Below are positions 54,068-62,829 of a DNA stretch of 64,000 bases, in pieces. Below the pieces are notes generated by a model that saw only the letters and a program-made list of their open reading frames with translations, was not told the DNA's origin and did not search any database. The stretch's first letter is position 1, and each line of letters opens with the position of its first letter. Made by a program: the position numbers and the translations under genes. Source of the DNA: Candidatus Heimdallarchaeota archaeon (GTDB lineage Archaea; Asgardarchaeota; Heimdallarchaeia; Heimdallarchaeales; Kariarchaeaceae); the NCBI GenBank assembly GCA_026702845.1, contig JADCLS010000020.1:1-64000 (forward strand), given 5' to 3'.

Positions 54068-55773
54068 TTTCGCAGAATATTAGAGAATGGACATCCAATC
54101 AGCAGAAATATCCATCTCTTTTTATCTATCAGAATACACCTATGGGCATATTTACTATTTCTGATGTAATTGCAGGCGTACGTTCAAAAATTGAGGCTCT
54201 GGAATGGCTTTGTTTGTCTTTGGCTGAGAAATTCACTAAAATTTCTAGAATAGAGGTCTCAGTAACTTCGGGATTACATTATAACCTCATAGATGATCAG
54301 CTAGAAAGGTTGGTTCAACATCAATTACTCAAAGTAATTCCATACGACAAGGAAATATTCCTTCAGAACCTCTCAAATTTAGAGCTAGAATTTGGAAATG
54401 ATTGGAAAACACCCATGATACAAAAAATCATCAATCAGGATAGTGTTAAACAATATACTCTGAATGATAGAGGTGAAATGGCATTAGAGCAGGGGCACAT
54501 TCTAATCGAAGATATAATTCTCCTTCCAGTTGTGATAACAGGAAACCCTTTTTCTGTTTTCAATATAGATCTCTACCCTAGACCAAATACTTACAAGGAA
54601 ATTGATATGAATCCAGATCTAGTGGGACAAATCTTGACACTTGCAAAACAGAAATCCTCTATTTCAGGTATCGATCCAATAGGTGTAAATGCAACAAGTC
54701 AAGCAGTTGGAAAAAATGTTATAGACGCTCAGATTTGGATTTCTATGGAAGAATCAAAAACAGGATCTGTTGAATCTGCTGAGAAAGCTATTTACTTGAC
54801 CTCACCTACCTTTGATCGTTGGGGGACCCCTCCTTGGGATCCAAATTTATTATCTGACTTCCCAGAATATACATTCATAAAAGATGTTATTGTTGTTGCC
54901 ATATCATCAACATATGAGATGGCAGAGGAAATTATTGCTGATAGTATCATTGAAGAAAATATGGTCTGGAAACTCGTTACTGATCTGGAAATGGCTACAA
55001 TCATATATCAGAGAGATCCAGATTTATTCAAAGAAATAAATAATGAGATTTCTTTGTCACTGCCTAATACTGATTGGAAAGTATCAATATTATTACAACT
55101 TGACCCTTACTTTGAAAACGAGGAGGATTTTCTGGCCTTAAATGCAATCAGAGCAAGTCGATTTCACTCATTGGCTGATAGAAAGGGATTTACTAAGGCT
55201 GATGGATATCACGTATTCAAAAAAATTATGACTACTTGGAAACAAGAGAATGGAATTAAGGAATATGAAGATACACTTGATCTTCTATGTGAATACAACT
55301 GCTTGAGTGAACAATTAAAGAGTATAACTACTATTGTGGTAGATTTAGATGATATTCTTGGTTTTTCAAGAAGAGATACTCAATCTTGGTCTTTCTCACG
55401 TATAGATCAGGTGGAAAGTATTCTTAACGATGCAGGTATAAAAGAAATAATCTATATTATCTCAGATAATTTTGATAAAAGGATTGATAACGAAGATCAA
55501 GCCAAAAAATGGTTACAGAAGAACTCAATTCAACGTGTTGATAACTCTACTTATGAAGTAAGACCAAGTATAATGATAGCTATGAAGGAAGATGCCTATT
55601 ACTTGGGAAATAGGTCAATCCCTAAAAAGAAGGAATTCAAGGCTCTAAAATCCAAAGGAAGACAGATAAAATTTTCAGTAAACAAAAACCAAATTAGTAT
55701 TCCAGATCTAAATCCATTCTATGAATGGAGGATGGGAAATATACTTGAGTTGATGTATGACAAGTACTACTAA
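54064..55773 (+). CDS. Helicase-coupled protein with winged-helix-like N-terminus and predicted NYN/PIN nuclease domain
   Basis: In this 569-residue protein, residues about 25-100 look like a winged helix. The centre (about 130-400) is unrecognised. Residues about 420-545 follow the NYN/PIN order of Zc3h12a-like RNases: T-T-I-V-V-D-L-D-D at strand 1, a helix S-R-I-D-Q-V-E-S-I-L, strand E-I-I-Y-I-I-S-D, N-E-D-Q-A-K-K-W-L, then I-M-I-A-M-K-E-D-A-Y-Y-L-G-N-R-S. Several acidic residues sit where metal ligands are expected, although the usual D-D before the third helix is absent. The ATGA overlap with the UPF1-like helicase implies a joint complex, perhaps RNA decay or defence. Confidence 0.68.
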   Translation: MISQNIREWTSNQQKYPSLFIYQNTPMGIFTISDVIAGVRSKIEALEWLCLSLAEKFTKISRIEVSVTSGLHYNLIDDQLERLVQHQLLKVIPYDKEIFLQNLSNLELEFGNDWKTPMIQKIINQDSVKQYTLNDRGEMALEQGHILIEDIILLPVVITGNPFSVFNIDLYPRPNTYKEIDMNPDLVGQILTLAKQKSSISGIDPIGVNATSQAVGKNVIDAQIWISMEESKTGSVESAEKAIYLTSPTFDRWGTPPWDPNLLSDFPEYTFIKDVIVVAISSTYEMAEEIIADSIIEENMVWKLVTDLEMATIIYQRDPDLFKEINNEISLSLPNTDWKVSILLQLDPYFENEEDFLALNAIRASRFHSLADRKGFTKADGYHVFKKIMTTWKQENGIKEYEDTLDLLCEYNCLSEQLKSITTIVVDLDDILGFSRRDTQSWSFSRIDQVESILNDAGIKEIIYIISDNFDKRIDNEDQAKKWLQKNSIQRVDNSTYEVRPSIMIAMKEDAYYLGNRSIPKKKEFKALKSKGRQIKFSVNKNQISIPDLNPFYEWRMGNILELMYDKYY

Positions 55774-55813
55774 AAAATGTTAATTTGGGCGATTATGAGG
55801 TTTCATAAATCAT

Positions 55814-55824
55814 ATTTTTATATG
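55814..55824 (+). promoter_or_regulatory. TATA-like box of the GNAT-NSAR operon
   Basis: ATTTTTATATG is centred about 22 bases before ATG 55841, consistent with leaderless transcription of the two-gene unit. Confidence 0.5.
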
Positions 55825-55840
55825 TTATACTACATATTCA

Positions 55841-56674
55841 ATGATATTGCCATATACAATTCGTAAAGTTACTACTATGCAAGAGATCCATGGAATTGTT
55901 GAAATTCAAAGACAAGCCTGGAATATGAATGACCTAGGGATTGTTCCGACATTTGAGATGAAGGCTGTAAGTTCAGTTGGTACTGTTTTGGTCGCAGTCA
56001 ACGATGAAGACATACCCATCGGATTCATATATGCTTATGATCAGATTCCTGATTCTCATTATAGTCATATGATGGCTATTCTTCCTGAATACCAAGGTCA
56101 ATCAATTGGCTATGCCTTAAAGAAAGAACATAGAAGGATTGCTTTAGAAAAGGGAATTAAACATATACGATGGACAGTCGATCCTCTTCTACCAAATAAT
56201 GCTTTTTTGAATTTCGCAAAACTGGGTGGTATATGTAATATTTACTATTCAAATTATTACGGCCCACCTGATGTGGAAGGTATTGGGTTATACGCAGGTC
56301 TTGATACTGATAGATTTTTGATAGACTGGGTAATTTCAGATGAACGTGTTGAGAGGAGAATGAACGATTATCAAAGTGATAGAGTAGACAAAGAATCATT
56401 ATTAAAACGTGCCCCAGCCATAAATGTCATTGAAGATGATCTTCCAGTGAATCAGAATATTGATATTAACGATCGATTCACAGTTCAGATCCCTGCTGAC
56501 TTTCAGGAATTGAAAATAACATCACCTGAAAATGCAGTTGTTTGGAGAGAATATTTCAGAAATGTTTGTGTTAGTCATTTTGCAATTGGATTTCAGGTAA
56601 TTGATTATCATTCATTTAATCGAAAGATAAACTATTATGAATTTGCTAAAATACCTGTGAATACAGATAACTAA
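55841..56674 (+). CDS. GNAT acyltransferase (COG3375-like), probable amino-acid N-succinyltransferase
   Basis: This 277-residue protein has an N-terminal GNAT domain (Y-S-H-M-M-A-I-L-P-E-Y-Q-G-Q-S-I-G-Y-A-L-K is the acetyl-CoA loop) and a C-terminal extension typical of the COG3375 type. The downstream gene, 28 bases away, is an o-succinylbenzoate synthase/N-succinylamino-acid racemase. In Geobacillus a GNAT of this type succinylates D-amino acids so that the racemase and a desuccinylase yield the L-isomer. I infer the same role; the desuccinylase is not in the window. Confidence 0.82.
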   Translation: MILPYTIRKVTTMQEIHGIVEIQRQAWNMNDLGIVPTFEMKAVSSVGTVLVAVNDEDIPIGFIYAYDQIPDSHYSHMMAILPEYQGQSIGYALKKEHRRIALEKGIKHIRWTVDPLLPNNAFLNFAKLGGICNIYYSNYYGPPDVEGIGLYAGLDTDRFLIDWVISDERVERRMNDYQSDRVDKESLLKRAPAINVIEDDLPVNQNIDINDRFTVQIPADFQELKITSPENAVVWREYFRNVCVSHFAIGFQVIDYHSFNRKINYYEFAKIPVNTDN

Positions 56675-56702
56675 TATTAATAATATTCAAGAAAGGAATG
56701 TT

Positions 56703-57830
56703 ATGTATACTTTGAAACATGACCTAAGCAAAATAGAGTTATTCGAGATTGAGATGCCATATGTACACCCTTTCCGTACATCATTTGGTGAAGAAACCCA
56801 CAAACAAGCCATAATAGTAAAAATTACTGATTCCGCTGGGAATATTGGTTGGGGTGAAACATCGGTAACTGATAATCCAAGTTACTGTTATGAAACAACC
56901 AAAACTGCTTGGCATATTCAAAATGATTTTCTCATCCCTATATTGGAAAGGAATAAACGTAAAGGAATTTCTGTACATCAAATTTTAAAGGAGTTTGCTC
57001 CAGTTAGGGGACATGAATTTGCAAAAGCAGGGATTGAATCCTCACTATTGGCGTTACTCGCTGTTCAATATGATATACCATTGAGTAAGTTATATGGTAG
57101 TACTAAAACAAAAATTCCCACCGGTGTCTCTATAGGGATCCAAAAATCAGTAGATTATCTTGTTGAACGGGTGGGAGAATTTTTGGAAAAAGGATATAAG
57201 AGAATTAAAATCAAAATTGAACCTGGTTGGGATATCGAACCCATTAAGAGACTTAGAACTGAATTTGGCAATATTGCATTAATGGTGGATGCAAATTCAG
57301 CCTATACGCTTGATGATCTCTCAACTCTAAAAGCAATTGATGAGTTTGAACTTACAATGATAGAACAACCACTGGCGTATAATGATTTACTTGAGCATAA
57401 AAAACTGCAATCCCAATTAAAAACAGCAGTTTGCTTGGATGAACCCATACATAATCCACGAGATGGTATTCTTTCTATTGAGAATGATTGTGGTCGTATT
57501 ATCAATATTAAACCTGCGAGGGTAGGAGGTTATCTAAATGCAATAAAAATAGCAGAAGCCTTGGGCCAAGGGAAGGTATGGTGTGGGGGTATGTTGGAGA
57601 CTGGTATTGGACGAATCCATAATGTTGTTTTACAGGCGAGAGAGGAATTCATTATTCCAGGAGATACATCAGGAAGCGATCGATACTTCCATGAGGATAT
57701 CATTGAGCCACCTGTTAGAGTGGATAAAGATGGGTTTATTGAAGTACCTACTAATCCTGGATTAGGTATATCAGTTCTAGAAGAAAGAATTGTGCGATTC
57801 AGCAGACAGGTTATCTCTTATAATCTTTAA
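56703..57830 (+). CDS. N-succinylamino-acid racemase / o-succinylbenzoate synthase family
   Basis: This 375-residue enolase-superfamily enzyme has all catalytic landmarks. These are the K-I-K-I-E-P-G-W-D lysine pair on strand 2, metal ligands in V-D-A-N-S, I-E-Q-P-L and L-D-E-P-I, and the opposite lysine in N-I-K-P-A-R-V-G-G. Sequence alone cannot separate racemase from menaquinone-pathway OSBS activity, since members of the family are promiscuous. With the GNAT neighbour and no men genes in view, racemisation of N-succinylamino acids is the better guess. The stop overlaps the convergent membrane gene by 4 bases. Confidence 0.88.
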   Translation: MYTLKHDLSKIELFEIEMPYVHPFRTSFGEETHKQAIIVKITDSAGNIGWGETSVTDNPSYCYETTKTAWHIQNDFLIPILERNKRKGISVHQILKEFAPVRGHEFAKAGIESSLLALLAVQYDIPLSKLYGSTKTKIPTGVSIGIQKSVDYLVERVGEFLEKGYKRIKIKIEPGWDIEPIKRLRTEFGNIALMVDANSAYTLDDLSTLKAIDEFELTMIEQPLAYNDLLEHKKLQSQLKTAVCLDEPIHNPRDGILSIENDCGRIINIKPARVGGYLNAIKIAEALGQGKVWCGGMLETGIGRIHNVVLQAREEFIIPGDTSGSDRYFHEDIIEPPVRVDKDGFIEVPTNPGLGISVLEERIVRFSRQVISYNL

Positions 57831-59251
57831 CCAATAAATATACTTTGAACAACAGGTAAGGCTATACCCCCAAGAGCTGATAATTTGGGAGCAAAAGTTT
57901 TCACATACCATGAGATTGATTTGGTGAATTTCATTTCTATACTTCTCCCCATAACCATTCCTGATACTTCTTCTTCTGCCTGAATGGTTACAACTTTGAA
58001 TCCAAATCCATTGGGTTTGAATCTGAACCAAATAGCATCACCAACTTGTAATATGGTCGAAAGTAATGAAAGAATATCTTCACCATCAGCGATAAATTCT
58101 GGTCGTACTTGTGGATATATTTGGTCCATATTATCTAGTGGGATACTGATTTTTTGTTCGTGTGGATGTACTGAATCAATATCTGATTTAAACATAACAT
58201 GTACTTTTTTCTTTTTATCATTAGTGCCATTGAGGAAATAGGCGATTAAACCTGCAGATTCAGATACGCTTCCTTGGTTAGTCTGTGCTGAAACAGTGAA
58301 ATAGAGCTCCTTTTCTGTGAATTCTGCATAATTGTCCATCAAGTTAATGAGTAACCTATCTACTAGCCTAAATACTTCAGGAGATTCCTTTTCAATTATT
58401 TTCACGATTTCCTTTATCTCTTCCCATGAAATTCCTGTCGTTTCACCTGTGATAAACCGATCCAATTTTTCAATTCCAATAAGTTCAGAAATTTCGCTAT
58501 GGACAACTTCCTCATCAACAGTATCTGGAATTGAATTAGCGAGGTATGCTAGTAGAAATATTTTCTCCTTTGCTCTTTCTAATACACTGATTGCATCTGC
58601 ATTTGATTCAACCTCATAAACCAATAAATCTGAAAGATTTGAAGTCCAATCATCTATGGCCATATACGTAATAGGATCTAAATAAGTTAGAACGACATCA
58701 TTTATCAAATTATCTAGAATTAAAGGAAAACTATCGGGTTCATAAAAGCTGAGTAATCCTCCCACCTCGAGTGCAGACCCCTCTGGATAATCAACTAGGA
58801 AAACAGCACTTATTGTGATAAAAGCCATCGTTATTGCCATTGTAGCAACAGATGCAGCATTTAATCCCACATCGGAGATACTCAAGATGAAAATAAGTAA
58901 AGAAAGGATGGACGCTATGGTAACTAGAATCGATTTATTTTTTGCTGCAGATATTGACTCCATGAGTTCAGTATATCCACGTACACCTTGCATTGGACGT
59001 CCAGCTTTTTGATGTTGATATAGTTCCTTCTTGAAACTCATCTCGACTAATATACCATTGATTGAATAAATAGAGGATATAAGTACAAATAAAACCCAGA
59101 GTACTAAAATTATATAACTTGTGTTTCTAGCGAGTTCGGTGGGATTAAAACCGACAACAATGAGGATAAAAAATATGATTAGGGAGATACAAATCATGAT
59201 GTATTTATTATACAGCCTACTCAATGTATTTATGATGGCAGCGTAACTCAT
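57827..59251 (-). CDS. Membrane protein with large soluble C-terminal region
   Basis: This 474-residue protein has four membrane helices, in pairs at about residues 18-63 and 105-150. A cytoplasmic or external region of about 320 residues follows, rich in acidic helices (I-S-W-E-E-I-K-E-I-V-K-I-I-E-K-E) and ending in a beta-rich part. The region from about 320 on, with S-I-P-L-D-N-M-D-Q-I-Y and a final weak hydrophobic stretch, resembles nothing I recognise. It starts with ATG and is transcribed alone. Function unknown. Confidence 0.68.
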   Translation of the reverse strand: MSYAAIINTLSRLYNKYIMICISLIIFFILIVVGFNPTELARNTSYIILVLWVLFVLISSIYSINGILVEMSFKKELYQHQKAGRPMQGVRGYTELMESISAAKNKSILVTIASILSLLIFILSISDVGLNAASVATMAITMAFITISAVFLVDYPEGSALEVGGLLSFYEPDSFPLILDNLINDVVLTYLDPITYMAIDDWTSNLSDLLVYEVESNADAISVLERAKEKIFLLAYLANSIPDTVDEEVVHSEISELIGIEKLDRFITGETTGISWEEIKEIVKIIEKESPEVFRLVDRLLINLMDNYAEFTEKELYFTVSAQTNQGSVSESAGLIAYFLNGTNDKKKKVHVMFKSDIDSVHPHEQKISIPLDNMDQIYPQVRPEFIADGEDILSLLSTILQVGDAIWFRFKPNGFGFKVVTIQAEEEVSGMVMGRSIEMKFTKSISWYVKTFAPKLSALGGIALPVVQSIFIG

Positions 59252-59433
59252 TTGATACCAGTTAAAGGTGAGAAAATAAATCTTTCAAAAAAATAATATT
59301 GAATATTATAAAATTCTTCATTCATCTAGACAATAAATCTAATACACACTGTATTTTTTTATCTCTGAAATGAGATTAAGAAATATTGCTTGATACAATG
59401 ATATTTATAGGTGAATCACCATATTTCATTAAT

Positions 59434-59760
59434 ATGATCTGCAAATACTGCAATTTCAATAATGTGCAGCCAACGATTTATTGTACTAAATGTGGTAAGC
59501 AAATCGGAACATTAGTTGAAGAACCTAATTTTCTTAATCCATCTCTGAAATATGTTGGTCCTAAGAAGTTTGTGAGACCAAGAGAAAGAAGGATCATTGC
59601 TGGTGTTTGTGTAGCATTAGCTGATTATTATAATATCGATGTGCTAGTTATACGTCTTGCTTTTATGTTATTATCATTTGTGGGCGGGATCGGTTTCATT
59701 ATCTATCTAGTATTAATTGGGATTATCCCTGAAAGTCAACTGGATCCTTGGTCAGAGTAG
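59434..59760 (+). CDS. Zinc-ribbon PspC-domain membrane protein
   Basis: From ATG 59434 this protein has 108 residues. The N-terminal ribbon is C-K-Y-C...C-T-K-C-G. It is followed by a PspC domain (R-R-I-I-A-G-V-C-V-A-L-A-D-Y-Y-N-I-D-V-L-V-I-R-L-A in overlapping blocks) with one or two membrane helices. The in-frame TTG at 59386 and ATG at 59398 overlap a TATA-like ATATTTATAG, so I prefer the later start. PspC proteins respond to membrane stress. The 3' end overlaps the convergent cyclase gene by 25 bases. Confidence 0.82.
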   Translation: MICKYCNFNNVQPTIYCTKCGKQIGTLVEEPNFLNPSLKYVGPKKFVRPRERRIIAGVCVALADYYNIDVLVIRLAFMLLSFVGGIGFIIYLVLIGIIPESQLDPWSE

Positions 59761-60473
59761 TTTATTATAGGATAAAATTTGATATCTGTGCTAATTGCAT
59801 CAGTTTGAATTTTCATAGGTGTCATCTCATAATAGTAATATCCCTCGTTTAGTTTATCAAAGTAGGCTAATTCAATAATAATTCTCTTTTCATTTTCAAA
59901 GAAATACTTGTGTCCCCATAGTTCCTTATCTGTCTCCCGATCAATTGAGGGGAGATCTAGCATAAGAACTTCAATACCCTTAGTATGAAATAGTTTAGCT
60001 ACTTTGGTAGAGATATACAAGGGATCTGTATTAGTGTAGTTTATATCAGGTTTATCAACAGAATACTTTGATTTGATCGCAACTCTCCTTACCTTTTTAT
60101 CAAAAATCGCAGATGTATGTTCTATTTCTATGCATTCTGAATCCAATTCGCTTAGGTCAAGGAGGAAAATAATACCACTAAATAGTGATTCAGGAATCAA
60201 ATCCAATGATATTCCATCCTCTGAAACATGTAATGAACTTTCAACATGAGTGAATGTGTGCGGTATATAGGAATGAATATTTACGTTACAAGAAGCTCCC
60301 TCACTTATTAACCCTATAAAATCTCCTCGTGAATATGATTTAACAGAATAGTCTGGTAAGTCAAATGCCTTAGGTTCAGATCTTGGATTGATAGAGATGA
60401 TCCTACTAACACTAATTCCTTTACCCAGAGCGTAGGTGCGTTTATTAATGGTAATAGATAATGAGTAATCCAT
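59736..60473 (-). CDS. Cyclase-family metal-dependent hydrolase, kynurenine-formamidase-like
   Basis: This 245-residue protein follows the PF04199 pattern. H-T-F-T-H-V-E-S-S-L-H-V corresponds to HxGTHxDxxxH, with Asp replaced by Glu. L-M-L-D-L-P-S-I-D matches the GIDTPSxD strand. G-H-K-Y-F-F-E-N-E-K-R-I-I-I-E matches the HxxLLxxxIxIxE metal site, and P-M-K-I-Q-T the final strand. Such enzymes hydrolyse amides or lactones with a divalent metal. The substrate is unknown, and no tryptophan-degradation genes are nearby. Confidence 0.76.
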   Translation of the reverse strand: MDYSLSITINKRTYALGKGISVSRIISINPRSEPKAFDLPDYSVKSYSRGDFIGLISEGASCNVNIHSYIPHTFTHVESSLHVSEDGISLDLIPESLFSGIIFLLDLSELDSECIEIEHTSAIFDKKVRRVAIKSKYSVDKPDINYTNTDPLYISTKVAKLFHTKGIEVLMLDLPSIDRETDKELWGHKYFFENEKRIIIELAYFDKLNEGYYYYEMTPMKIQTDAISTDIKFYPIINYSDQGSS

Positions 60474-60600
60474 AAATATTGGTTAAAATAATACTATTAC
60501 TCTTTTATTCTAAGTTTTACCTTTTTTGACAATTATTTCTAATCAACGATAAAATTTGAATTTACACTATATTCTTTTTATTATTACACCGGCTATGCAA

Positions 60601-60612
60601 AATTTATATATA
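60601..60612 (+). promoter_or_regulatory. TATA-like box of the histidine kinase gene
   Basis: AATTTATATATA is centred about 33 bases before the GTG start at 60640, implying a leader of only a few bases. Confidence 0.48.
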
Positions 60613-60639
60613 TTCGAGTTAGTTAAAATTCGTAATTAG

Positions 60640-62145
60640 GTGAGTTTCTTGAGCACATATGAGAAGTTCTTCAATGGTTTCAACCAAGGAATCATAATAT
60701 TTAATGGTAAGGGAGAAATAGTTGAGATAAACCCCGAAGTAAAGAATATTCTAAATCAAAATAAGAGTGAAATAATCGGTAAAAATATTGCAGACTTACT
60801 AGAGATTGAATTGCTTGATAAAACTGTTTTAGAGGCATTTTCAAGGGGAAATTCAATCGAGAATGTAGAATTTTCAATTAATAAGGAACATGGTTTAATC
60901 AATTTAATTTTATATGCATATGAATTGGAGAAAGGATTGGGATATATTATACTACGAGACCTTGCTTACGTCAAGGATGTGCAGGAAAAAATTCAACTTG
61001 AACAATCAATGAATTTACTTGGAATCATGGCTAGAGGAATAGCCCATGATTTCAATAATTTATTAATGGGAATTAGTGGAAGTCTAAATTTACTGATATT
61101 GGATTCAAAATCATTAACTCAATCCCAACGAAAATTCGTTCTAGATGCTCAAAAAGCCTTATTTCAGGCAACAGGATTGGTTAAGCAATTCCAATACCTA
61201 GCTAGAGATGAGCAATCAAGAAATATCAAAGTAGATCTATATTCAGCTGTTAAGAATGTTTTCTCTTTTCTTGATAGAACTTCCTCTAAGGTCATTGAGA
61301 AGAAAATAAATTTCAATCCAGGAACAATTTTTGTTTTTGCAGATCCTGTTAAGATGAATCAAGTTATTCTAAATTTAGCAAATAATTCCATTAATGCGAT
61401 GGGAAATAGATCTGCTGAGGCTCATAATTATATTTCAGTATCTGCTAATTATGCAGAAGAAGGGGTTGTGCTGAAGAAGGGAATGATGGGCAGAAAATAC
61501 ATCCATGTCAAAATTGAGGATAATGGTGTAGGTATACCAAAGGATAGGCTGGATAAGATATTTATTCCCTTTTATTCTTCACAGGATAAAGCTCAGAAAG
61601 GTCATATGAGAGGATTGGGTTTACCAATAACATATGATATAATAACAAGACAATTTGAGGGGCTTATTGAAATTGAATCAGCAGAAGGAGAGTCTACCAC
61701 CGTTCATTTATTCCTTCCCGGTGAAGGTTTCAAGGAATTGGAGAAGATAGAACATGTACAAGAAGAACTTCCAAAGGGATCCGAAACAATCCTTATTGCA
61801 GATGATGAACATACTGTACGAAATGTACTCACAATCTCCCTTCAAAAACTAGGATATAAAGTACATGCTGCACAAGATGGTGAAGAATGTATTGAGAAGT
61901 ACAACGAGTTTGCTGATGATATTTCAGTATTAGTTCTTGATATCACCATGCCAAAAATGTCTGGTGTGGAAGTAATGACTAAAGTTCGGAAGATGAATCC
62001 AAAAGCCAAAATAATTATATCAAGTGGGCATACTGAGGATGAAATTCATCAGGGTATTCTCTCCAAAGCAGATGGGCATCTAAATAAACCATATGATACA
62101 CAAGTATTGGCCTCCACCCTTCGTCGTGTAATTGAGAAGGATTAA
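60640..62145 (+). CDS. Hybrid histidine kinase: PAS, HisKA, HATPase and receiver domains
   Basis: This 501-residue soluble signalling protein starts with GTG. A PAS domain (about 5-115) precedes the H-box G-I-A-H-D-F-N-N-L-L (phospho-His near residue 139). The ATPase has N-box N-L-A-N-N-S-I-N-A-M, G1 D-N-G-V-G-I-P and G2 G-L-G-L-P-I-T. A C-terminal receiver (about 380-500) has A-D-D-E and the phospho-acceptor V-L-D-I-T-M-P. There is no membrane helix, so it senses an internal signal. No HPt or separate regulator gene is adjacent. Confidence 0.95.
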   Translation: MSFLSTYEKFFNGFNQGIIIFNGKGEIVEINPEVKNILNQNKSEIIGKNIADLLEIELLDKTVLEAFSRGNSIENVEFSINKEHGLINLILYAYELEKGLGYIILRDLAYVKDVQEKIQLEQSMNLLGIMARGIAHDFNNLLMGISGSLNLLILDSKSLTQSQRKFVLDAQKALFQATGLVKQFQYLARDEQSRNIKVDLYSAVKNVFSFLDRTSSKVIEKKINFNPGTIFVFADPVKMNQVILNLANNSINAMGNRSAEAHNYISVSANYAEEGVVLKKGMMGRKYIHVKIEDNGVGIPKDRLDKIFIPFYSSQDKAQKGHMRGLGLPITYDIITRQFEGLIEIESAEGESTTVHLFLPGEGFKELEKIEHVQEELPKGSETILIADDEHTVRNVLTISLQKLGYKVHAAQDGEECIEKYNEFADDISVLVLDITMPKMSGVEVMTKVRKMNPKAKIIISSGHTEDEIHQGILSKADGHLNKPYDTQVLASTLRRVIEKD

Positions 62146-62202
62146 CTTTTTTCTACCATTAAGCTGATACATTAAAAACCTCTTATCTATACAAAATTCT
62201 TC

Positions 62203-62829
62203 ATGGAAAATGCAAAAATTACTGAACCTATGACGATGATCACAGATTACATTCTCACAATCGAATCTATTATTTTCGCTGTTATTCTGTTGATTTATAA
62301 TAGCAACAGTGCAACCATATATTGGGCCGTGGCATTCATAGCAGCAGGGATATCAGCATTTCTTGGAGGTACATCCCATGGATTTAAACAATATCTTGGA
62401 GAATCTAAAAATTCTGTAATATGGAAATTGACTATGATCTCTATAGGTTTAGGTGCTGTAACAATGCTCTCAGGACTTATTTTTACGGTATTATCTCCAT
62501 CTACAGGTAGAGTATTTTGTATTTGTATTGTCTGGTTTTCTTATTTATTTTATTTATTCAAAATCCGAAATGATGATCGTTTCTTACTTGTAATTCTTTT
62601 TTATGTACCTTATCTCTTAATTATCTTGATCATCGAACTCATCAATTTACATAATCCCGGTTCAAAATGGATTATAATAGGTATTATCACTACCTTTACT
62701 GCTTTTGGTGTACAAGTAAGTGGATTTAAAATCCATGAACATTTTAATCATAATGATCTATTTCACGTTATCCAGATGATAGGTGTTTACTTCCTATTTC
62801 TTGGTTCTAGGGAATTTATTCTACTGTAA
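62203..62829 (+). CDS. Multi-spanning membrane protein with CREST-like His motif
   Basis: This 208-residue protein has six or seven membrane helices. S-H-G-F in the second helix region and H-N-D-L-F-H-V-I-Q-M-I-G-V-Y near the C-terminus recall the Ser/His and C-terminal HxxxH signatures of the CREST superfamily of membrane hydrolases (alkaline ceramidase, PAQR). Metal-dependent lipid hydrolysis is conceivable but unproven. It lies 57 bases after the histidine kinase gene, possibly co-transcribed, and overlaps the convergent nucleotidyltransferase gene by 14 bases. Confidence 0.66.
   Translation: MENAKITEPMTMITDYILTIESIIFAVILLIYNSNSATIYWAVAFIAAGISAFLGGTSHGFKQYLGESKNSVIWKLTMISIGLGAVTMLSGLIFTVLSPSTGRVFCICIVWFSYLFYLFKIRNDDRFLLVILFYVPYLLIILIIELINLHNPGSKWIIIGIITTFTAFGVQVSGFKIHEHFNHNDLFHVIQMIGVYFLFLGSREFILL

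Noticed and set aside
57827..59251. Transporter function for the 474-residue membrane protein
   Set aside because: It has only four helices, a large soluble domain and no transport motif, so no function is assigned.
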